From Gemmatimonadaceae bacterium (GTDB lineage Bacteria; Gemmatimonadota; Gemmatimonadetes; Gemmatimonadales; Gemmatimonadaceae): 64,000 nucleotides of DNA. The notes under the pieces are model-generated. The model was not told the DNA's origin and searched no databases. It saw only the letters and a list, made by a program, of their open reading frames with translations. Below, one piece after another: positions 41,177-48,510 of this stretch. The stretch covers positions 62,001 through 126,000 of the forward strand of contig DATNEW010000020.1 in NCBI GenBank assembly GCA_035606695.1, written 5' to 3'. Positions within the stretch are counted from its first letter, which is position 1, and every line of letters starts with the position of its first letter. The translations under genes were made by a program, and so were the position numbers.

Positions 41177-42316
41177 GTGTACACCACCTGCCTCTTCTGC
41201 CACACCGATCTCGGAGCCAACCACTTCCTGTCGGCCTTCCCGGTCGGCCGGCGGCTGGCGTTCGATCCGAAGAAGGGGCGGTTGTGGGTGATCTGCACGC
41301 GGTGCGGGCGCTGGAACCTCACGCCGCTCGACGAGCGCTGGGAAGCCATCGACGACAGCGAGCGACTGTTCCGCGGGACCAGGCTGCGACTGTCGACCGA
41401 CAACATCGGCCTGGCGCGCTTTCGCGGAAACTTCGAGCTGGTGCGCATCGGCCCGGCCCTGTTGCCGGAAATCGCCTCGTGGCGCTACGGCACGCGCCTC
41501 GCGCGATTCGAGCCTGAACCCGAACAACCACGCAGTCTCTTCGTGCGCGGCGCCCATCTCATCGCGCGCGCATCGGCCGGCGCGCTCGTCGGGTACGCCC
41601 ACGGCATCGGCTTCAGCGATGACGCCGTGCTCCGCATGCGCACCTTCCGTCGCAAGCAGGGCGTCCTGCTCCGCGCGAACGACGAATTCGGCAACCCGGT
41701 GGTCGTTCGCTATGCGCATCTCGGAGAAGCGCAGCTCGTGCGCCCCGAGAAGGACGCGCCGTGGCAACTCAAGCTCGTGCACGATACCGGCGTCGCGACG
41801 CTCGCTGAATCGGCCGCGCTGCGCGTCGCGGGCAAGATGCTCGCGACGCTCAACTTCGGCGTCGCCAGCCAGGCCGAAGTCCAGCACGCGATCGCGAAGC
41901 TCGACGACGCCGGCGATCCGCAAGGCTACTTCGCGCGCGTCGCCTCGCTGGCGATGCGTACGTCGTGGGGCCGCTATCCCGACGCGCCGGAAGAAGAGCC
42001 GCACGCGCAGCGCGGCTCGTTCTCCGAGCGCCTGGCATTACAACTTGCTAATCGATCGTTCTGGGGACGCGGCGGCACGGGCAGCGATGAAGAAACGCCG
42101 CTCTTTCGGCTGCCCGCGGTCGACCGCCTGGCGCTCGAGATGGCCGCCAACGAAGACATCGAGCGCCGCGCGCTGCTCGGCGAGCTCGATGCGCTGCACA
42201 CCGCGTGGAAGGACGCCGAGGAGATCGCGTCGATCGCCGACGAGCTGTTCGCCGACGACGTGCTGACGGAGTTCAAGCGCCAGTACATCGCGCGGCTGGC
42301 GCAGGCGGACGAGTAG
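41177..42316 (+). CDS. Unrecognised protein with N-terminal zinc ribbon
   Basis: 379 residues from GTG 41177. Two CxxC pairs at the N-terminus, CLFCHTDLG and CTRCGRWNLTP, with a basic loop between them, form a likely zinc ribbon (residues 5-47). The middle is a mixed alpha/beta region with Arg-rich strands (RLARFRGNFELVRIGP) and the C-terminal half is helical and acidic (ALEMAANEDIERRALLGELDALH, then IASIADELFADDVLTEFKRQ). No membrane segment or signal. I do not recognise a family. It ends 18 bp before the convergent kinase gene. The start follows a CGCCCA array with no evident ribosome-binding site. Confidence 0.68.
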   Translation: MYTTCLFCHTDLGANHFLSAFPVGRRLAFDPKKGRLWVICTRCGRWNLTPLDERWEAIDDSERLFRGTRLRLSTDNIGLARFRGNFELVRIGPALLPEIASWRYGTRLARFEPEPEQPRSLFVRGAHLIARASAGALVGYAHGIGFSDDAVLRMRTFRRKQGVLLRANDEFGNPVVVRYAHLGEAQLVRPEKDAPWQLKLVHDTGVATLAESAALRVAGKMLATLNFGVASQAEVQHAIAKLDDAGDPQGYFARVASLAMRTSWGRYPDAPEEEPHAQRGSFSERLALQLANRSFWGRGGTGSDEETPLFRLPAVDRLALEMAANEDIERRALLGELDALHTAWKDAEEIASIADELFADDVLTEFKRQYIARLAQADE

Positions 42317-42334
42317 TCGAGCCTACCCGTTGCG

Positions 42335-45300
42335 CTACCCCTTCAGCCTCGCCTGAATCGCCGCCAGCCGCCGCTTCGCGTCCGCCACCTTCGGCTGCAG
42401 CTCGGGATCGGCGTTCTTCCACATGTCGATGAACGCCGACAGATGCGATTCCGCCTTGGCGAGATCGCCCTTCGCCTCGTACAACTCACCGAGCCGCTTG
42501 TGCACGCCGGCAAGATAGGTTGCATCGCCGCCCGCGCTGCGCAGCCACGATTCGTTGATGTAGCGCTCCCAATGCGCGATCGCCGAATCCGGCATGTTCG
42601 CCAGATCGAATGCGCGGCCGAGGCTCACGTCCATGCAATGTTCGCAGGAGCCAATCGGTCCGTCCGGCATCGAGTCCGACTTCCACATCTCGCGAATCGC
42701 CTCGACCGGCTTCTTCTCGGCGAGCAGAATCTCGGCCATGGTCGCGTGGCGTCCCGGCTCGTAGCGCGCGCGTACTTGCGGATCGCGCACGTCGGCGTCG
42801 AACTGCGCGATCATCGCGCGCGCCTTGTCGGGGCGGCCGGCCCACGCGTAGTACTGCGCAAATCCGAAGTACGGGCGCTGATCGAGGCGCAGCGTTTTGA
42901 ACGGCGTCGTCACCTGCGCGGCATCGAGCGCGCGAATGCCCTTGTCGAATTCCTGCAGATACCAGATGTCGATGTAGGCGCTGAGGCTCGAATCGCCGAG
43001 CGGGTTGGCCGGAATACCGCGCGCGACGTTCAATTTTCGCACCTGGTCGTTGAGCTTCAACGCGTCGTGGATGCGTCCGTTCAGCAGCGTGTACTGCGTG
43101 AGATTCGCGATCGCGCTTTGCTTGATGATCGGATCGGGGTCGCTGACGTAGTTCCGCCAGAATGCCTGGCTCGAGTCGACCTGGCCGCGCATGTACATGA
43201 ACGCGGGCGGCAGGAATTTCACGTTCTGTGAATTCGGGAAACGCCGCGCCATCTCCTTGTACATCGAATCGACCTGCGGCATTTTGCCCTCGAGCGCGTA
43301 GATGTTCAGCTCGGAGTTCATGCTCGTCTGCGACGCGCGCGGCGAACGATTGAGCGCCGAATAGAGCGACTCGGATCGCGACAGCTGGCGCATGCTGGTA
43401 TAGAGGCCCGCGAGATTGTTCACCGCGATCGCGTCCGTGCTGTCGATCGCCAGCGCGTGCTGATACGCGTCGATCGCCTTGGGGCGACTCAAGCTGTCGC
43501 TCATCGTGTAGAACGTCGCGATCGTGATGTACCGCTCCTTTTCGGGAAGCCGGCCGCGGTTCGCGTAGGCGCGATTGATCGCGCTGTCGATCGACGGCTT
43601 CGGCATGCCAAGCTGACTGAGCGTCACCGCGAGCTTCCGATACGCCATCGCGAACGTCGTGTCGAGCGCCACCGATTCACGCAGCAGTTGCGCGGCCTTG
43701 GTGTGGTCGCCGGTGAAATCGAGCACACGGTTCGCTTCCGCATACTTGCGCAGCGCGTCGAGCGACGTCGTCGTGACCTGGTCGAGCGCCGGCGCATCGC
43801 GCACCGACTTGAGCGATTCGCCGATGCGCCCGCGCAGCTTGCGCGTCAGTCCGTCGATGGCGTCGAGCAGCTGGCTCGGCCCATCCACCGTCGCGCGATA
43901 CGCCGCGAGCTCGGCACCCGAGTCGGTGGAGACCAATCGCAGCGAGACGACATAGCCGTTGCCGAGCGGCGTCACGCCGCCGGAGACGATGGCCTTCGCG
44001 CCTTCCCGCTGCGCGATGTCCTGCGCGAGCTTGAGATCGACGGGCGTGGCGGGCGGACGCTGCATGCGCACGAGCGCGCCGGCGATCGCCGCGGGCGGCA
44101 TGATCGAGACTGCCTTCGATTGGCCGAGATTCGTGCGCACCGCTTCGGTCACGACGTGCGACAGCGACGAGTCCTTGCCGGCGTCGAAGTCGATGACGAG
44201 CAGGCGCGGCGTACCCTTCAGCGTTCCCGCGGCAAGCAGCGATCCCGCCGGCCCAATGCCGAAGACGCGCAAAATCATGATGGCGATAACCGCGGCGGTG
44301 AACGCGCCGAGCGCGGCCCCCCCTGCGCGCAGCGTGCGCGGCCACGTGACGAATCGGCTGCGTCCGAGCGCGGCGAGGATCACCGCGGGCAGACCAAGCA
44401 GCATCACGATCATCGCGCCGACGAACACCCAATTCGGAAGTCCGAACGCGATCTCGACCGCCTTCGCGAGCACGGCGACGATCGCGAAGGCGCCGGCGTA
44501 GAGCGCGATGCCTGACTTCGCGTTGAGGCCGGCGACGAATCCGCCGCTGGCGCTGGCGAACGATCCCGTCGACACGGCGTCGAGCGCCGCGCCGATCTCG
44601 TGCGCGGATTGGGGCCGCGCGGCGGGCTCCTTCTCGAGCATCCGCATGACGAGCGCCGCGAGCGCGGGCGGCACATCGGGCACGAGCTCGCCGATCGGCT
44701 TCGGTGCTTCGGTGAGATGCGCGACGAGCGTGCGCTGCGGCGTCCGATCCGGGAACGGCGCATGGCCGCACAACAGCTCGTACGCCATGCAGCCCAGCGA
44801 ATAGATGTCGGAGCGGGCGTCGACGTCCGGATCGCCGGCGGCTTGCTCGGGCGAGATGTACGTCGGCGTGCCGACCGACGTGCCGAGTTGCGTGAGGCCG
44901 GCGTCGGTCGAGCGCGCGTCCTTCGCGGCGCTCAGCGCCTTGGCAATACCGAAGTCGGTGACGACCGCCGTGCCGCCGGAGAGCAGCACGTTGTCGGGCT
45001 TGATGTCGCGATGCACGACGCCGTGTTCGTGCGCGTAGGCGAGCGCGCGCGTGACGTCGCGCAGAATGTTGACGACTTCGGCCGCGGGGAGCTTGCCGTC
45101 GCGCGCGAGTTTGGCGCGGAGCGACTCGCCTTCGACGAACGGCATTGTGTAGTACGGCACGCCCTGCGATTCGCCGGCGGCGAGCACCGGAACGATCTGC
45201 GCCTGCTGAAGTCGTGCGGCGAGCTGGATCTCGCGGTGGAATCGATCGATGTTGATGCCGGCGAGGAGCTCGGGGGACAACACCTTGACGACGACTTTTC

Positions 45301-45418
45301 GCCCCAGCGCGGTCTCTTCGGCGACGAAGACGCGCGACATGCCGCCGCCGCCGAGCTCGCGTTCGAGGGTGTAGGCGGATCCGAGTGATGACTGGAGCTC
45401 GTCGCGGATATCAGGCAT
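42335..45418 (-). CDS. Transmembrane Ser/Thr protein kinase with TPR-like sensor region
   Basis: 1027 residues from ATG 45418. The Hanks-type kinase domain (about 15-280) is complete: Gly loop LGGGGMSRVF, Lys45 (KVVVKVLSPE), catalytic HRDIKPDN (136-143), DFG at 155-157, SVGTPTYISPEQAA activation segment and SDIYSLGC. The stretch about 305-390 has three hydrophobic segments, then a domain resembling TolB/adenylate-cyclase-linked regions, and helical repeats (roughly 620-1020) of TPR type, such as AIDAYQHALAIDSTDAIAVNNLAGLY. This layout is frequent in Gemmatimonadota. It probably senses an extracytoplasmic or internal signal through the repeats. Extra in-frame sequence upstream to 45592 is a repeat-containing leader without support. 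Confidence 0.92.
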   Translation of the reverse strand: MPDIRDELQSSLGSAYTLERELGGGGMSRVFVAEETALGRKVVVKVLSPELLAGINIDRFHREIQLAARLQQAQIVPVLAAGESQGVPYYTMPFVEGESLRAKLARDGKLPAAEVVNILRDVTRALAYAHEHGVVHRDIKPDNVLLSGGTAVVTDFGIAKALSAAKDARSTDAGLTQLGTSVGTPTYISPEQAAGDPDVDARSDIYSLGCMAYELLCGHAPFPDRTPQRTLVAHLTEAPKPIGELVPDVPPALAALVMRMLEKEPAARPQSAHEIGAALDAVSTGSFASASGGFVAGLNAKSGIALYAGAFAIVAVLAKAVEIAFGLPNWVFVGAMIVMLLGLPAVILAALGRSRFVTWPRTLRAGGAALGAFTAAVIAIMILRVFGIGPAGSLLAAGTLKGTPRLLVIDFDAGKDSSLSHVVTEAVRTNLGQSKAVSIMPPAAIAGALVRMQRPPATPVDLKLAQDIAQREGAKAIVSGGVTPLGNGYVVSLRLVSTDSGAELAAYRATVDGPSQLLDAIDGLTRKLRGRIGESLKSVRDAPALDQVTTTSLDALRKYAEANRVLDFTGDHTKAAQLLRESVALDTTFAMAYRKLAVTLSQLGMPKPSIDSAINRAYANRGRLPEKERYITIATFYTMSDSLSRPKAIDAYQHALAIDSTDAIAVNNLAGLYTSMRQLSRSESLYSALNRSPRASQTSMNSELNIYALEGKMPQVDSMYKEMARRFPNSQNVKFLPPAFMYMRGQVDSSQAFWRNYVSDPDPIIKQSAIANLTQYTLLNGRIHDALKLNDQVRKLNVARGIPANPLGDSSLSAYIDIWYLQEFDKGIRALDAAQVTTPFKTLRLDQRPYFGFAQYYAWAGRPDKARAMIAQFDADVRDPQVRARYEPGRHATMAEILLAEKKPVEAIREMWKSDSMPDGPIGSCEHCMDVSLGRAFDLANMPDSAIAHWERYINESWLRSAGGDATYLAGVHKRLGELYEAKGDLAKAESHLSAFIDMWKNADPELQPKVADAKRRLAAIQARLKG

Positions 45419-45430
45419 ACGGCGATGCGA

Positions 45431-45451
45431 TGGGCGTTGGGCGATGGGCGC
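45431..45451. repeat. Three TGGGCGN heptamers before the kinase start
   Basis: TGGGCGT, TGGGCGA, TGGGCGC are tandem. Read on the minus strand they are CGCCCA units starting 13 bp upstream of the kinase ATG, the same arrangement as at 41145. Confidence 0.65.
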
Positions 45452-45649
45452 TGGCGTTGAACGTCCGACGGCGCTCACCGATGCGTCTGGAGGTGGGATT
45501 CGGGAATAACAGACAGTCCGGACACCAGACGCGCTAGATACTATGGATGTTTCGCGACAGTTCCAGAATGGCGGGCGCAACCGTACAAGCACGCCATTTG
45601 CGCACGTTTACGCCGCTACGCCGCATCGAACACCACGCCCGGAGCGTCC

Positions 45650-47485
45650 ATGCGCAGTAGAACGATCTGTGGAGGATCCCTCGCCGTCCTGGCGGTCGCG
45701 GGATGTCGTTCGTCGTCGAGCTCGGGTTCGAACGGCGGGACCCGGGACACGGTGTTCGTGGCCGGCGCCAAGATCGGTGTGGCCCCGCCGGACGGTGTGA
45801 AGGACGGCGAATGGAGCCTGCCGGCGCGCGACTACGCGAGCAGCCGCTTTAGCAATCTCTCACAGATCACGCCGGCGAACGCCGCCAAGCTGCACGTGTC
45901 GTGGACGTTCTCGACGGGCGTGCTGCGCGGGCACGAGGGGCAGCCGCTCGTGGTCGGGAACACGATGTACGTGGTCACGCCGTATCCGAACGTGGCGTAC
46001 GCGATCGATCTGACGCAGCCCGGCTTTCCGCTCAAGTGGAAGTACCGGCCGGAGAATGCGCAGGCGGCGATAGGCGTCGCGTGCTGCGACGTGGTGAATC
46101 GCGGCGCGTCGTACGCCGACGGAAAGATCGTGTACAACCTGCTCGACGGTCACACCGTCGCCGTGGATGCCGCGACGGGCACGGAGCTCTGGCGCGTGAA
46201 GATGGCGGACCTCGACCGCGGCGAGACGATCACGATGGCGCCGATCGTCGTGAAGGGCAAAGTGATCGTCGGCTCGAGCGGCGGTGAGATGGGTGTGCGG
46301 GGCTGGATCGCGGCCATCGATCTGGCGAGCGGCAAGGAAGTGTGGCGCGCCTACAACGTGGGACCGGACGCCGACATGAAGTGCTGCGCCAGGTTCAAGC
46401 CATTCTATCCGCGGGACAGAGGGGCCAACCTGGGCGTGTCGTCCTGGCCGGGTGAGTCGTGGAAGGTGGGCGGCGGCGCCGTGTGGGGCTGGCTCTCGTA
46501 CGATCCGGCGTTAAATATCATATATCACGGAACTTCAAACCCTGGCCCGTGGAACGGCAATCAGCGGCCGGGGGACAACAAGTGGACCGCGGCGATCATC
46601 GCGCGCGACGCCGATACCGGCGAGATGCTCTGGGCGTTTCAGCCGACGCCGCACGACATCTGGGACTACGACGCCGTCAATGAGAACATTCTCGTCGACC
46701 TGCCGCTGAACGGACAAACGCGGAAAGTGCTGGAGCACTTCGACCGCAACGGCTTTGCGTACACGATCGACCGCGCGACGGGCGAGGTGCTGAGCGCCAA
46801 GCCGTTCGTGCCGATGAACTGGGCGTCAGGTGTGGATCTCAAGACGGGGCGGCCGATCGTGAACGTGGACAAGGCCACGGCGCAGGGGAAAAACGTCAAG
46901 GACATTTGTCCGTCGCTCGAGGGCGGCAAGAATCAGCAGCCCGCGGCGTTCTCGCCAACGACGGGGTTGTTCTACGTGCCGACGAACAATCTCTGCATGG
47001 ATTTCGAGGGGCGCGAAGTCACGTACATCGCGGGGACGCCGTACATCGGCGGCAACGCGCCGGAGACCGGCGGCCCCGGCGGCTACAAGGGCGAGTTCAT
47101 CGCGTGGGATCCGGTGCAGGGCAAGAAGGTGTGGGGCATTCAGGAGCCGTATCCCGTGTGGAGCGGCGTGCTGGCGACGGCGGGCAACGTGGTGTTCTAC
47201 GGCACGCTCGACGGCTGGTTCAAGGCGGTGGATGCGCGGAACGGCAAGGTGCTCTATCAGTTCAAGGTGGGCTCGGGGGTGGTCGGCGCGCCGATCACGT
47301 ACACCGGGCCGGACGGCAAGCAGTACGTGGCGATCTACTCGGGGATCGGCGGCGACATGGGGCTGCTCATCGCGGGCGACGTGGCGGCGAATTTGCCCTA
47401 CGATGTGCGCGAGCGCGGGACGACGCTGCCGGATCTCGCGCGGTACACGAGTTGGGGCGGGATGTTGTTTGTGTTTTCACTGTGA
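45650..47485 (+). CDS. PQQ-dependent alcohol dehydrogenase with lanthanide-type active site
   Basis: 611 residues; a lipoprotein signal ends at Cys19 (LAVLAVAGC). The eight-bladed quinoprotein propeller has repeated W-docking-like motifs (AATGTELWRV, DADTGEMLWAF, PVQGKKVWGI). A vicinal disulfide Cys145-Cys146 (VACCDVVNRG) sits over PQQ. The active site reads WDYDAVNEN: catalytic Asp339 and, two residues on, Asp341, which in XoxF/PedH-type enzymes binds a lanthanide; calcium enzymes have Ala there. It oxidises primary alcohols in the periplasm and passes electrons to the cytochrome c encoded 15 bp downstream. The substrate is not determined. Confidence 0.92.
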   Translation: MRSRTICGGSLAVLAVAGCRSSSSSGSNGGTRDTVFVAGAKIGVAPPDGVKDGEWSLPARDYASSRFSNLSQITPANAAKLHVSWTFSTGVLRGHEGQPLVVGNTMYVVTPYPNVAYAIDLTQPGFPLKWKYRPENAQAAIGVACCDVVNRGASYADGKIVYNLLDGHTVAVDAATGTELWRVKMADLDRGETITMAPIVVKGKVIVGSSGGEMGVRGWIAAIDLASGKEVWRAYNVGPDADMKCCARFKPFYPRDRGANLGVSSWPGESWKVGGGAVWGWLSYDPALNIIYHGTSNPGPWNGNQRPGDNKWTAAIIARDADTGEMLWAFQPTPHDIWDYDAVNENILVDLPLNGQTRKVLEHFDRNGFAYTIDRATGEVLSAKPFVPMNWASGVDLKTGRPIVNVDKATAQGKNVKDICPSLEGGKNQQPAAFSPTTGLFYVPTNNLCMDFEGREVTYIAGTPYIGGNAPETGGPGGYKGEFIAWDPVQGKKVWGIQEPYPVWSGVLATAGNVVFYGTLDGWFKAVDARNGKVLYQFKVGSGVVGAPITYTGPDGKQYVAIYSGIGGDMGLLIAGDVAANLPYDVRERGTTLPDLARYTSWGGMLFVFSL

Positions 47486-47500
47486 GCCGGTGACCGGCAT

Positions 47501-48019
47501 ATGAGAACTCTATACGTACCGGCGTGCGTGATCGGGCTTGGGCTCGTTGCGGCGCGCATCACCAGCGCGACACAAGCGCCCGCGGCGCCGACGCCGACGC
47601 AGGCGGGGCCGGGGAATCAGGCCACCTACTTCGTTGAGCATCCCGACCACATGAAGCCGGGCCTGCCATTCACGGGACGCTGGGCGCAATTAAAGAATCC
47701 ATATGAAGGGAATGCCGCGCGCGCGGCGGACGGCGCGAAGCTGTTCATCTCGTACAACTGTCTCGACTGCCACGGCGCCGACGGCTCCGGCGCGATGGGG
47801 CCGAGCTTGCAGGACGGGCGCTGGCATTTCGGCGGGACGGCGGGCGACATCTACCAGTCGATTTACGAAGGGCGGCCCGACGGTATGCCGGCGTGGGGCG
47901 GGCGCATCGCCGACGACCAGATCTGGCGGCTCGTCGCGTACGTCCAAACGCTCTCGAAGGGACACGAGGTCGCGACCGAGAACTTCACCGGCAAGACGAT
48001 CGCGCGCACGGGGCACTGA
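47501..48019 (+). CDS. Periplasmic cytochrome c, partner of the PQQ dehydrogenase
   Basis: 172 residues with a signal segment (ACVIGLGLVAARITSATQA). A single class I heme site CLDCH (Cys87, Cys90, His91) and a distal Met129 (DGMPAWGG) are seen; the C-terminal helix follows (IADDQIWRLVAYVQTLS). Such cytochromes accept electrons from PQQ enzymes and pass them to the oxidase. It starts 15 bp after the dehydrogenase gene, so the two are one transcription unit. GC-triplet repeats follow the stop. Confidence 0.9.
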   Translation: MRTLYVPACVIGLGLVAARITSATQAPAAPTPTQAGPGNQATYFVEHPDHMKPGLPFTGRWAQLKNPYEGNAARAADGAKLFISYNCLDCHGADGSGAMGPSLQDGRWHFGGTAGDIYQSIYEGRPDGMPAWGGRIADDQIWRLVAYVQTLSKGHEVATENFTGKTIARTGH

Positions 48020-48070
48020 CGGCACCTGCGGCACCGCCGGCGCCGCCGGCGCCGCCGCGATCGATTCCCC

Positions 48071-48099
48071 TTGACATCTGAGGGGAAGAGGTCAATACT
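48071..48099 (+). promoter_or_regulatory. Sigma-70-type promoter for PadR-ADOP pair 1
   Basis: TTGACA (48071-48076) is a perfect -35 box, a 17-bp spacer follows, and AATACT (48094-48099) matches four of six -10 positions. Transcription would start near 48106, about 20 bp before the PadR ATG and inside an inverted repeat. Confidence 0.7.
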
Positions 48100-48118
48100 A
48101 CCCTCACTTCTTGAGGGT
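48100..48118. promoter_or_regulatory. Putative operator: 7-bp perfect inverted repeat over the transcription start
   Basis: ACCCTCA (48100-48106) and TGAGGGT (48112-48118) flank CTTCT. It adjoins the -10 box and covers the predicted start site, the right place for autorepression by the PadR protein encoded at once downstream. Confidence 0.55.
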
Positions 48119-48125
48119 ACCCGCC

Positions 48126-48473
48126 ATGCCCGCTTCGTCCGACCTCGAACTCCTGCAGGGCACGCTCGACGTCATGATCCTCAAGGCGCTCTCCTGGGGC
48201 GCCATGCACGGCTTCGGCGTCGCGAAATGGATTCGCCAGACCACCGACGACGTCCTGCAGATCGAGGACAGTGCGCTCTACCCCGCGCTCCACCGCATGG
48301 AGCATCGCGACTTGATCGAAGCCGACTGGGGTCTGACCGAAAACAATCGCCGCGCCAAGTACTACACGCTCACCACCAAAGGCCGCCAACAGTTGCGCGC
48401 GCGCGCCTCGACGTGGGACCGCTACGCCGTCGCTGTCTCGAAAGTCATTCACGCGACCACCCAGCCCACCTGA
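48126..48473 (+). CDS. PadR-family transcriptional regulator
   Basis: 115 residues from ATG 48126. The winged-helix domain shows the standard ADOP-linked PadR series: LELLQGTLDVMILKALSWGAMHGFGVAKWI, then DDVLQIEDSALYPALHRME, ADWGLTENNRRAKYYTLTTKGRQQL. PadR proteins are small dimeric repressors, often of the gene next door. Here it is followed 37 bp on by a large ABC permease gene, a pairing repeated at 58.1 kb. An inverted repeat over its own promoter is the likely binding site. A TTG at 48111 would start inside that repeat and is less likely. Confidence 0.9.
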   Translation: MPASSDLELLQGTLDVMILKALSWGAMHGFGVAKWIRQTTDDVLQIEDSALYPALHRMEHRDLIEADWGLTENNRRAKYYTLTTKGRQQLRARASTWDRYAVAVSKVIHATTQPT

Positions 48474-48510
48474 ACGCTTCTGCGTGCCCCAACACGGCGA
48501 GGGCCATCCC

